Source of the DNA: Ascidia mentula
Taxonomy: Eukaryota; Chordata; Ascidiacea; Phlebobranchia; Ascidiidae
Reading direction: 5' to 3'
Assembly (NCBI GenBank): GCA_947561715.1
Contig: OX387202.1
Span: 7,391,001-7,455,000 of the forward strand
Length of the DNA stretch: 64,000 nt
The position numbers were made by a program, and so were the translations under genes. The stretch's first letter is position 1. Every line of letters starts with the position of its first letter. Positions 48,301-59,700 of the stretch are shown piece after piece. Below the pieces are notes generated by a model that had not been told where the DNA came from, ran no database searches, and saw only the letters and a list, made by a program, of their open reading frames with translations.

Positions 48301-51300
48301 TTGGTTTGATGTTGTGGTTTATTGCATGTACCAGTGGTTAATTCTTGTATTTGTTTTCCTAATTGTGTATGCAGAATAATAACCTTATAGTTTGGATCAG
48401 TTCAAATCAAGTTCCCCTGTCAGGCTGTGGATTGCGCACCGAGTCACAATATGTATTTCTTTGTTAAGTCAACACAGCGATGTTGCAGACAACTATTTAG
48501 AAAAACATATTTCGCCTAAAGGCATCATTAGTTCTCCAATTTATCCATTTGAATAATTATTGAACTTAACATAGAAATACATATCTTTTTTCTCATTCAC
48601 ATATTGTTTACGTTATTTGCAGACGTTTTTTTGCAATTCTGTTATCTGTTGTAATTATATTTTCGGTTTAAACTTGCATTGAATCTAACATATTGAAATC
48701 TGAATAAGATTTTCTAATCTTTTAGGAAACATGTACGACCTACTGGGAAAACAAACCCTCAAAATTTCTTTGCCCTCTTCTCAAGTTTTAAAGGCAAGTT
48801 TTGATGCAGGTGCGATTTTATTTAATGAAAATAAATTTATCAAGGTATTTCTAATGCTATCATTATAACAGTTTGATAAATATAATTTTGAGTTTCCACT
48901 TTCAACGCTTTACAACAATTTACCAGAAACATTTTGTCGTCAAAACATCGAGATTGTTGATGAGATTTTGGAAAAACTTGACGGATCCCGTAGAAGCCAA
49001 ACTGTAGAAAATAAAACTCAATCTCTTCATCGGGCAGCTTGTTTAATCGTTCGGGGAAGTTACCGTGTGGCGGTTGGTGATTATCATGGTGGTCTCAATG
49101 ATCTATACAGCACTGCTCAAGAAGATTATAGAATGTTTCCCAAAACGTAGGTTGCACATTACCATAGAAACACGCTCATCATCTGTACGGCCTGGTCTGG
49201 TCATATTTCATTCCGTACTTCCCAACTTTATATTTTCTGCAATAGAAGATACGAAAGTTGTACTAAAAAAACACACAATTATGATAATATACGGCACTGC
49301 TTCTGTTAACGTTGTAAAATGGAAATATTGCAAATATTTCGGTTTTAGATTTTACTTCTTACACTCATGTGTTTCAGACAAATAGAAAAAGTCGTTGGAA
49401 GTTTGTCAGAAGAAGACCAAGCAGAAGTTAACAAGCAATCTTACAGCTTTCTTCACAGAATGACTACTTACCGAAAACCAATCTACTTCAACCACGATAA
49501 TCTATATAACATCTACAGGCCATTAGGTTTGGTTCAATTCTTTCTGTCTGCCATGTTTTTGGGTATATTTGTATATAGCTGTAGCTCTACATAGATTGTT
49601 TACATTTATCGAGAAAAACTGATTTATTTTATAAATCGTCTTGATATGCGCACCATTCCAGCCGACACAAACATAGGCGTCGATTGAGGGGTGACTGGGG
49701 TGACATGTCACCCCTAACAAACAAACAGGGATGACAACGTATGTATTGTTACCCCTGTATTTCGTTTAAGTTAAAAATTATTGTCAGAAACCACATACAT
49801 TATACTATGCGTTAAGCGTGTTTCAAACGACCTGTATTATCACCTTCACAATCATGACAAACACAAGTGTCTCGTGGATTGTTACCTAACGCAGCAGTTG
49901 TTGTAGCATAATGATAAAAATCGGCATTGTTGCATAATAGATTTGTTTGTTACTTCATAATTACTAAATTTGCAATAGACCGAGTGAAACAAAAATGTGC
50001 TGCTTTCAGTAAGGGGGTTCGTAATCACTGTTTATGTTGTCAAAAGAAACTGACACGAAACGGAATTTGCGTCGTTTCCTATGTTTTGGGCGATACGACT
50101 GACGGAATGTTTTTTGCGTGTTTTTAAACCTGGAAAAGTCACCCTTAATATTTTACAAAACGTTATGAAATCGACGTCTATGGACACAAATACCTTGTGA
50201 ATAGATAGAATTCAGTACCAGGCAAACTGTGACGTTTGAAACGACAAAGTCATAGTCTTGCCTTTCCGGCTCTATACAAGCTTCTAGAAAGACACCCCTC
50301 ATCAGTAAACCACCCTGCTTATAAGTTATTGGTTTAGGAGATTCCCTTTGGGAAGTTACTTTTATTAAGTAGGTCAATTATACTAAATACTAAAATTTGT
50401 AAAAGAATTTGAACGATGTAATTTAAAGTATAATTGTTTTGATTATATTATTTTAATCTGCAGATTTGACCCGATTTGCAGAAATTTTAGAGAGAGGTGA
50501 CATTACCAGTGATCGTTCGGCTGTTGATGGAGTATTTTCCGCCTTATCTTTTGATTTGGTTAAAATTGAGGCAGATGTTTTAACAATATTTTTTAACTCA
50601 ATAAATGAGGTAAATATGCTTTGTTTGAGTTTAGCTTATAGCGAAGCATAAAGTGATTGGAAAAACAAACGTTTAGACATGTTGTTGCAAGTTGTCAAAA
50701 TATACATAACAGACTCGTCGTGAAGGGGAACAGATTTTGCAGAGTTTGCTGTACAAAGACCTTGGACTAAAAAGTGCAAATGATATTCTCAAAGTATCTC
50801 CTGTTGTCACATCAGACCAGGGTGCAGGTCAACTTATTCTTACGACAGAGAGGTAAGTTGGAAAAAGCATGCAGAAAAATTATTGTCAAACAATATATAC
50901 TGTATAGTAGATTTAGTCAATTCAACTTAATTCCTTCGCAATTGTTTAGCTTTGCATATACTGGTGTAAGTCAGAATTCAAAATTTTTTAGATTAATCGT
51001 CATCCATGCGGAAGATTGCAAATATGCAATTGAACTCACTGAGATTGATGAGTTAAAAACAACGCATCGCCAAACAGGTTTGGGAAGAAAGGAGCTCGCA
51101 TTGTCAATCCACAGCAGTAATGGTATATAACATGTTGAATTCTTTACATTATTTACGTTACAGGAAAAGCACAGCCCTACACAGAACGGCATACGTCACA
51201 ATGCTGCTTAGCTGAAAATACATTCAGATATCAGGGAAATTTGCATTAAAAGGCATTCAAATAAAATTGTAACTTCAAAATTAATGAAGCAAAAGAAACT

Positions 51301-54300
51301 AAAGCAGGGAACTACTTATAGTTTATTATGTGTGATAGCAACAAGATTGTAAATGGTAGGCAAACCCATCATAGGAACCTGAGGATAAATTAAGAAACAC
51401 GTGCAATAAATACTATCTACTCACACTTTCATTCCTGGATAATTTAATCTTATTTTTCATTCACGTTGGAAGCATCGATACGGTTTTTACATTTCAGACA
51501 ACAGGGACAGAGAGTTTATTGGTCTACATCCGCAACTCGAGTTATGGAAAAAGCTCATTAATGAAATGAAAGCAGGCATAAAAGTTTCAAAAGGTAAAAT
51601 GTTGTTTTTTTCACTTTGATGTGATCACGATGGAGTTGAGGTTGTGAATTAACGTAATTGATACGAATACGTTGGAACCATTTTGGTGTAGCTTTAGTTT
51701 GTTTCGACAACATTTCAGATCAAAAAAAACACAACGATGCTCTGAACACCGCTGCGAGGAACGTTAAATTGGCAAATGCAGTATATCTAGCGTATGAACA
51801 ACTGGAAAATCAGGAAATCGGTATTATACAATCAATATTACAGGGTTGTGGAGTCGCGAAATAATTAGTCCTTCTCGAAAATAATTTCTCGTAAATTGAG
51901 TAATATGTTCGAGGTCATGGCGTCACAAGTATTCAGTATAGCTCAGTGCAAATATAAGGATTCTAATCCCACTAATCTTGTTTTGCAACAATGGTATTTG
52001 ATTTCACTCCACAACCCTGTTGCATTCAGCCGAGTTATTGATAGGTAAATTGGTTTTAAAATGTTCATCCTTTTAAACACTATTTTTGTACTTGGACGAA
52101 AGACGCAGCATTTCAATGGGTTGACAAGTTGTGTAAAACTTCTAATTATCAGCAAAATGAGGATGAAAATTTACTGTCAAAAAACAAGGCAAGTCTACAT
52201 ATTTAATTGACAAACGATTATTGCCTGCAAATACTGTTCACTTCCAGATGTTGAAAGTCGTCATCGAAACGTCCCCAAAGGAATTGGAAAAAAGTGGCAT
52301 TTGTAAGATTATATACAAGCCATCAGGTAAAATTACGAAGTCTCATTTCAAGAATAAAATCAAAATGTTAAGAAAGTCGGTGTAATAAAACAATGTTCTT
52401 TCTCTATTAAAAGGTGCAGGCGACACAAGCTATTTGTGGGTTGCATTAAGTGCTGGTAAAGTACGACTGGTGACCACTGGTACATGGGAACTATATAATC
52501 GACCTATTCAGGATTTTAAAGATCAGTCCACATTGGTTTGTAAAGATATAAAATTTATGACAATTTACTCAATCTAAAGTTACTTTTTATATTGTAAAGA
52601 GAACAATTTGCTTTCTTCCTAATGGTGAAATTTGGGTCGGAGCTGAAGACAACTGTATTTACGTCCTCAGTACTGATACTTTACAAAGAAGCCGAATTCT
52701 TCGCGAACACTCGGCCCCAGTTGTCTCTGTATTTACATGTGGAACGTTAGTTAGTTTGCAATATCATTTCAAACTAAAAACGTAAATAAGTTTTTTTTTG
52801 CTGGGGGGAGAAGAGTGCGCCTCCAGCGATGGTCAAGTTGTAATATGGAACAAAGAGTTGACAAAGTGTGAAACAAACATTCAAGTTGTCGCATCACCGA
52901 ATCTTTTCATATCAGCTGAAAGTGTGAACGATGGCATTATATGTTGCTGTAAGTAATTCTATTGAAACTCAGGGAGTGACCAGGATTGTAAGTTTAAACT
53001 GACCTAATTATCCAATCATTTGCTTCGACTTCTCAGGAAAATGTGGATAATCTTTCAAATGAATTCTATTTTGCTTCATCCGATATAATCTGTTATTATA
53101 TACCTCACTTACAAGGTGTTTACTTATACGTATGAGTGCAAGCAAAACAGCCATGTCATATGTCATAGTTGTGCTTATAGCTTGTGCACAATAAGGTGAA
53201 AAAGGCTTTATTGCTATAAGTCGCCAGTTACAAATGTTGTGTAGTGGGATTGCAAATTTCTAATTTAACAAGCTGGGTTTATAACTTACCCAGGTACCAA
53301 TGTTTCAATCGACTTAGTTTCGCTAACTGGTGAAGTATGTCAACGGTTGATGCTGGGCAGAAAAGGGAAGCAGTTCTCTGAAAAAAATGAAATCACTTGT
53401 TTAATGTGCAAACAAGATGAGCAGGTAGATGCAAGTATTAAATTTTATTCGTTTCTGTCTATGTAAACCACTTTTGTCGTAATCCTTGTTTCAAAAATAT
53501 TGTCAATTCGTAAAAAAACAATAAAATTTTTAAAGCTCTGTTGATGATATTTTTACGCATTTTCTGCCTAGATTTGGGCTGGAGACAAACATGGTGTTTT
53601 GTACGTTTGGAACCTTGAATCATTGATTGAAGAGGATCTTGAGGAAAACTCTTCCTTTTCGTTTCTGGGTCAACTCAACAGCAAGCCCAGTTTCACTCTG
53701 GAGTTAATTGGGGATTGTCATGACGCCATTACCTGCATTACCGAATGCAATCGAACAGTATGTTTAACTAATTAAATATTGTACGTGGTTACATCGAGTG
53801 GTATAACCGAACAAATGATTAATTGATTATGAAATTTCTAACTTTGGAGCAACGCAATTACTTAACCGCCTTAGCTTGACTGCCAAACACCGATGAATAT
53901 ACCAACCGCAAAAATTGATTGTTGTGTTAAATGCTAAATCCTACATGTGTTGCTAAGTGTAAGGTCAGGTTTGATGCAGATATGGGTTGGAAATGCTGGT
54001 GGAATGATAACTGTATTTAACAACAGCATCCATGGTCTAGAATTTGTGTGTGAAGCTCACGAATCAAGAGTGACTTCATTGTGTGCAGTACAAAACAGGT
54101 GAGAAAAAACTGTAAATTTAAGTTTGCATAGTCTGCATAATTATAGTTTATTGCGTCAATATTTTGGTGACTATACAACAGCCTAGAATCTCGAAGGCTA
54201 TAGTTTTCTATTCCAGGAAACTAATTCACGATTGCATGTTTTTTTCTATGTAATCAATAGATATGTTGTGAGTGGTTCGTCCAGCAGTGATGGAATAATA

Positions 54301-54375
54301 CTTGTATGGAACGCTCCTTTGCGAGAGACCAAGAATCAAGCTTTCAGAGATCGTAGCAGTGCTTTTTACACATAG
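45329..54375 (+). CDS. DENND3: DENND3-like Rab guanine-nucleotide exchange factor (DENN, PHenn, WD40), copy 1
   Basis: About 30 exons: 45329-45433, ~45460-45514, 45611-45658, 46055-46334, 46399-46511, 46587-46718, 46776-46853, 46914-47054, 47414-47571, 47662-47826, 47981-48077, 48188-48272, 48726-48809, 48927-49146, 49378-49526, 50464-50609, 50713-50852, 50911-51122, 51498-51593, 51719-51820, 52030-52044, 52103-52188, 52248-52326, 52414-52535, 52600-52745, ~52815-52948, 53294-53424, 53572-53757, 53980-54098, 54261-54375. The uDENN/cDENN core (PLAICFVSDFPYF, LLEKRLVFVSTNYSL, YIRPFKW, IIIDLD) is followed by a middle region, a PHenn-like part (QLILTTER, CKYAIELTEIDEL) and WD-type repeats (GEIWVGAEDNCIYVLS, SDGQVVIWN, IWAGDKHGVLYVWN, IWVGNAGG). 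That order is specific to DENND3, in human a Rab12 GEF that works in endosome traffic and autophagy. Three spots resist splicing: intron 1 is only ~26 bases and lacks an acceptor, exon 5 has one extra base relative to copy 2, and the ~52815 boundary is out of phase. Confidence 0.85.
49672..50182. mobile_element. hAT-type MITE in DENND3 copy 1, intron 15 (511 bp)
   Basis: The inverted ends CATAGGCGTCGATT and AATCGACGTCTATG (inner bases approximate) are flanked by the perfect 8-bp duplication GACACAAA (49664-49671 and 50183-50190). The terminus is nearly that of the element at 14934. No transposase is encoded. Confidence 0.9.
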
Positions 54376-56774
54376 GTGTTACGACCAAACGATTGCAAAT
54401 TTACGGTGTGTTTTTACGACGTAAAGAGTTAACCCTTGTGCAATGAATGCAGCGCTGTACACAGACAATACTTTTCCACTTTTAAAACACATGTGTGTTG
54501 CCAAAAACTAACCAATGATTTCGCAGAAAAACAAAAAATTATAATTTAAGATGCGAGGATGTCTGCAATCGGTCACGGTGAGAGTTTGAGAGTTTAAAAA
54601 TTGTGTCCTGGAGATTCAATGCTTTTGCAATTTCGTATATAAATTTTTTTTTTTTTACAAATAACAAGCACATTTAGTTGTTGTAGAATGATTTTTCATC
54701 CGCTAGTAGTTCAAAATACAATCAATTTGATTTGTATAATGCTGATTGGGGGTCAATCCCAGATTCTTTCTTGTGGGAGGATGTGGCCGTATTTGATCTA
54801 TATGTACTAATTAAGCGTTTGTTGGATCCAGAAAGTTGATAGAATTTTGGAAAAATAAATTCGCAGAAACGTTTGCAAGGATTGGGCTAGGAGTAAACTT
54901 GTGGTAGTATTTCTTTGCCAGTGTATGTTTGCCGAAGCAGACATTCCACTTCTTTTGCTTGTGGACTTCCCTTCAGGAGAGATGGGTTTAAGCTGTTTAA
55001 CAGTGGGTTCCATGCAGCGATAGGGTTTTTCTAAAAAAATTTTGGAAGTAAAGATTATGAGCCAAAATTTTTCAGGTCTGCGTTCCGCTGAAGACGCAAT
55101 ACAAAAGTATGTTGTCCAGTCCACGAATTCTTATTTTGTTTTTCAAAATAAAACCTTGTACTGGCTCTGATTGTCTGTCAGTCCAAAAGAAATAGTCACT
55201 TGTTGTGTTATGTCTGCTAGTCTACACGTTGAAGATTCAATGGAGCGTGACGGAACACAATACACAACTTAAAAAAATCAGTATAGTAAAGTGCAAATTT
55301 ACCAAAAATTTTTAATTTTAATTTAAAATTTAATTTTTTTATTCATTTATGGATAACAGTTTGAAAATGCCGGTTCAATTGGCTTTTAGACATTTAATTT
55401 TGCACCAGCACCAGCAGTTGGTCAAATGACGTTAGAAGATAAAACACTCCTTAAAAAGATATTGCGATTACTATCCATAATTTTGTGTCTGGCACTGTAT
55501 CTTTTATAGTTTGTAACGCATGCTCCAAAGGGAGAAGGGGGATTTTTGCCCAGTTCGCCCCTCCTGGGATGCATCTCTCATTGGGGGAATAACTACCAGA
55601 TTGCAAAGGGAAATTTGAATGAACATGAATGCGAAAAATCAACGAAAGCAACAAGATAATGCGGAGCGTTGTGCGTACACACCAAGTCTGCAAATACCAA
55701 AAAAGGTCAAATCATGCGCGAAAAAGTGTCTCTGACTCCACACATGAGAGTGCAGTTTTATGTGACTGTGTTTCAAAATGATATAGCGATGTGTTTTGTC
55801 TCATTTACACTACAAGAAATAATTATGATATGCCATAATATTATATTTGGACGTTGCTCCATGTTCGAAAATGTTTGTTTGCATTAAGTCAGGGTAGTGT
55901 TCAAACACCTGGTACGACTGTGATGCAGTTAATGATAAACCAGCACAGCCAAGTACTTGATATTTACACTGCACAAAGGTTTTGAGCAGTATTGGTAATA
56001 GTCTTGCGAAGTTTGCTTGATATTACAAAAGTTGCTGCAAGGTATGTAAAGGAATGCTAGGGTCGATCAAATATTTGGAAGTTGTAATTACCGTATGATG
56101 AAACATCAAATTTAACATTGGGGAATTTACCACGCTGCTGACACATCAAGACAATAACGGTTAAATGGATAAAATTTGTCAAATATTATGGATACTTATA
56201 TCTAATTCAGTGGTAGGTTTCATTGGGGCTGATAGCTTTCACCATATTCATTTAGGTAATTTTTATCAGTATACGAACCATTGGTGTTGTTATATTGACA
56301 TTGTTTTCATTTCATAACATCTCATGCAATGTCTGTGAAACCTTACTTTATTGAATTTTATTTTCATTTTGGCTATTTTTGTAAACAAGGATAAGTGTGG
56401 GGAGAAACTGGAATAAGTTTATTGTTTAGTCTCAAATGCAGTTGACACAGATTTTAACAAACATGTCTTTCATTTTGCCTGTTTTGTTGTGTACACCTGC
56501 AGTGTACCTTTTTTTGTCGGTCGAGGCACACATTTCGAGGCTTAATTTTGTGATGTAACTCGCACACCAACAGTTCGTAAACCTTTTGCTGTATTAAATA
56601 AAAAAAAAAATTTTATCAGGCTGTTGTATCGATCACGTTGTATAGTTAGGGGTTTGTAAAATGATTACCAGACTGTAAAAATGTTGAAATTCTACCGACC
56701 CGCAGATGTAAAAGTAAGGAACAACTGATGTACATTTTTGTGATATCGTTTATTTAGGATAGTATATTTCCAAA
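54376..56774. other. Interval between the two DENND3 copies
   Basis: The part from about 55830 matches the DENND3 upstream region at 45060-45328. The rest is AT-rich and mostly featureless, apart from a possible minus-strand exon at 54887-55030. An open minus frame at 55451-55693 was not recognised. Confidence 0.4.
54887..55030 (-). CDS. Unrecognised possible terminal exon
   Basis: A clean acceptor (ttttttttag) is followed by 144 bases, open to a TAG. One frame reads NPIAAWNPLLNSLNPSLL, then KEVECLLRQTYTGKEILPQ, which has ordinary amino-acid composition and no low complexity. No family recognised and no upstream exon assigned. Confidence 0.25.
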   Translation of the reverse strand, partial: KNPIAAWNPLLNSLNPSLLKGSPQAKEVECLLRQTYTGKEILPQVYS

Positions 56775-59700
56775 ATGTCTGAAAAGAAACGATTACGTCA
56801 ACTGGAAGGCCGGCTACTAAAGAGGACAATGGTCATTGGAATGAATGAGGAAACTGGACTTGGGATGGGCAGTAAAAAGGTATTGTAGCCCACAAACAGT
56901 GCATGAAAAATGACTTTTGTTTGCAGAAAAAACTTTTTTCTTTATAGACAGACTCTGCCGACCTGGAATACGACAGATTGTTGTTTCAAACTAACTTCAT
57001 GCCCAATTTTGTCTCAAAAGGTGAACGAGTTTAATTATGCTCTTTCTTACAAGTTCATTTAAATATTTTGATTGTTTAGTCGGTATATTATTTCACTTTC
57101 TCTCATCTAATCAAAAAAAGTGTAACATTTATTTGTAGTAAAACTTACACTTGCACTTATCTACTGGGCAAGTGTGAAAAAAAACTAAAAAATATTTTTT
57201 TACGCAGGATTTTCTGAAGGAAACTCTAGTGTTCTTGAACTTTGCTTACCAGGTAAAATATTTGAAATTTCGAATTTTAACCACGTTGATTGTGTTTTGT
57301 TTTCATGCTTTATTATCCAAACACGTTCTACAAAACTCACGCTTGGCAAAAAAGAATTTTTGCCAAAACTTGCATGCATTCAATATAAATGTATTTTACA
57401 GAAAGAAAAGTATATCGGGACGAGCAAACCAGCAAAATCAATTTCAACATTTTAAGAAATGAGAGTGGTGTAAAGGAATACGTGGCTATCTTCCTCATGT
57501 ATCAACCATTTTATGCTTCAATAACCTTACGAGATCAAAATGAGGAAACTTCCATGTTCTGGTCGTTAAGCAGAAATGAATCCACTGATTTAAAACAAAC
57601 AAGATGTTATGTGCCATTAGCAATCTGTTTTGTGTCGGATTTTCCATACTTTGACACTCTTCGGAAATGTTTATCCTGGTGAGATTAATCACCATTTATT
57701 TCAGATGCTTTTATTTACTTTGCTACAATTTTCACTTTTTAGTTTGTCTGGGGACATTAAGTCTCTCTCTGACTTCAGCGGCTATCCGGATGTTCTTCGA
57801 AAATATGTTTCCTATCTTTCTGCTGTAATCTGCCCCCCGCCATCTTTGCAGATAGTCGGTTTATGTTTTTAGCTCACAAAAAAACAATACTTTTTTTGTT
57901 TTAACTTTTTTGCATTTATTTGCATTTTGCAGAATTTTACGCTTAGAGATTGTTATTTTGTGATGCGGCCACCAAACGAACCAGGACAACTAAGTTTTGA
58001 TCCTGATCTTGATCTCCATCTTCCGATTCAGGTTTTTCTGCACAAACCCTGCACTCTACTGCAGGTAATTTATTGTATAAGTTTTTTTTGGTTTTTTTTT
58101 GTTTAACATTCTTATTTTTTTAGGTTTTGGCTTGCATACTTTTGGAAAAACGTCTCGTGTTTGTATCAAAAAACTATTCCCTGATCTCTCTTGTCGTTGA
58201 GGTGTGTTGTTAGGGCAGAGATATTTTATACACAACAAAGAGCCCCAACAACGAAATTTTTCGATCATAAACTATTGACAGAGAAATGTTCTCGACAGAT
58301 GTAAAAACCATAGTGTGTTGTTGTTTTGGCCGAACTATTCGTAATTTAATGTGCTCTATAGTGCCGTTGACTTTAAATATTAATTTTATATTAATTGCAT
58401 TTATCTTGTCATGATGTCACACTATACGGTCAAATAGCAAAAAATTAGCAATGCTTGACCTGTGCGCATGGAGTTCACTGTTATGCTCATGCACAATGGT
58501 ATCATTTATACCGCAAGACTCATAAACAACGAAATAACACAACAGCAACACTTTTGCACTTAGACTATAATATAATAAAAACTGAAGATAACCTAAACTT
58601 TTTTGTGGGGGTTAGACGCTAGCTTCTATTTGTCAAATATTTATAAAAATAGATTTTATTTTTGCTGTAGTGTTTAATTTTCTTCCCGTTTTACCTTTCC
58701 GACCTTTACAGGCATGCAGAAAAAAAAATTATTTTGGTTCATGCCGTTACAGTGACGTAGTTTTTCTAAACAGCAGATTGCCCCTGCAACTTTGTGGATA
58801 AAATTTTAGTAAATAATATATATACCATTACCCAAAACGCATTTCTACATAAACTGGCGTCATACCAGTGCTTGGCTGCGTTTTTTCACCACGCCAAAAA
58901 TTTTCTCATTTCGAAAGTTTCAACGTCGATATTTCCGAAAATACGCAACCGATTCAAAAAAACTTTTGTATTTATTTACCATTGAATACACTTTTTATGT
59001 TTAAATAAAGTTTGACTGCGGTGCACTAAAGTCTTCTTACTGCAGGCGTTTCTGTGTTACATTCGACCTTTTAAATGGCGTTCAACTTTTGTACCGCTTC
59101 TGCCAAAGGAGAAAATCGGCCTCATTGATTCACCCAACTGCTATTTGATGGGATGTCACGCAATGCACAGGCATGAAGTAGAACAGGTAAATTACAACTT
59201 GTAAATATTTTGATTAATGCATATGTTTGCACATTTTACAAGCAGTTTGTAAAGGTAATACAGTGGGACTACAACATGAAGTTTTACACTACGGACCGGT
59301 TTAACGCAGGTAGTATTTTCACGGACCGGCCACCAAGCTGTGGCGGATAAATAACGAATGTTCACGTAAAGCATGAACTCTCTGTAACGGTTCACCACTG
59401 GAAGGCAAAACAATACCATGCGACACTAGTTATAACTTATAGATTAAAGGTTTATTTTCGTAGCTTCGCGCATGCCAAGTGTGTAACATCCTAAAACTAT
59501 TGCCGATATTTTTTCTTTCTGTATGGATCTGTTACAAATGCCTTACGGTCTGATACCATAGTCGGGCTTCCCTATGGCCTAGTGTTGTTTTGTGTTTGAA
59601 GTCTCTATGAGGTCAAATATTAAACAGCAGATGTAACGCAACTGCATAAAATAATTAAATACTACTACAAATCCAGTTCTGCACTGATTTCCTGAATAAA

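Noticed and set aside
49065-49385. Separate small protein overlapping DENND3 exon 14
   Set aside because: It is an alternative frame of the exon with strong DENND3 similarity in the other frame.
57495-57695. Minus-strand open frames in both DENND3 copies (also 46151-46351)
   Set aside because: Conserved only because the plus-strand DENN exon is conserved; no independent signals.
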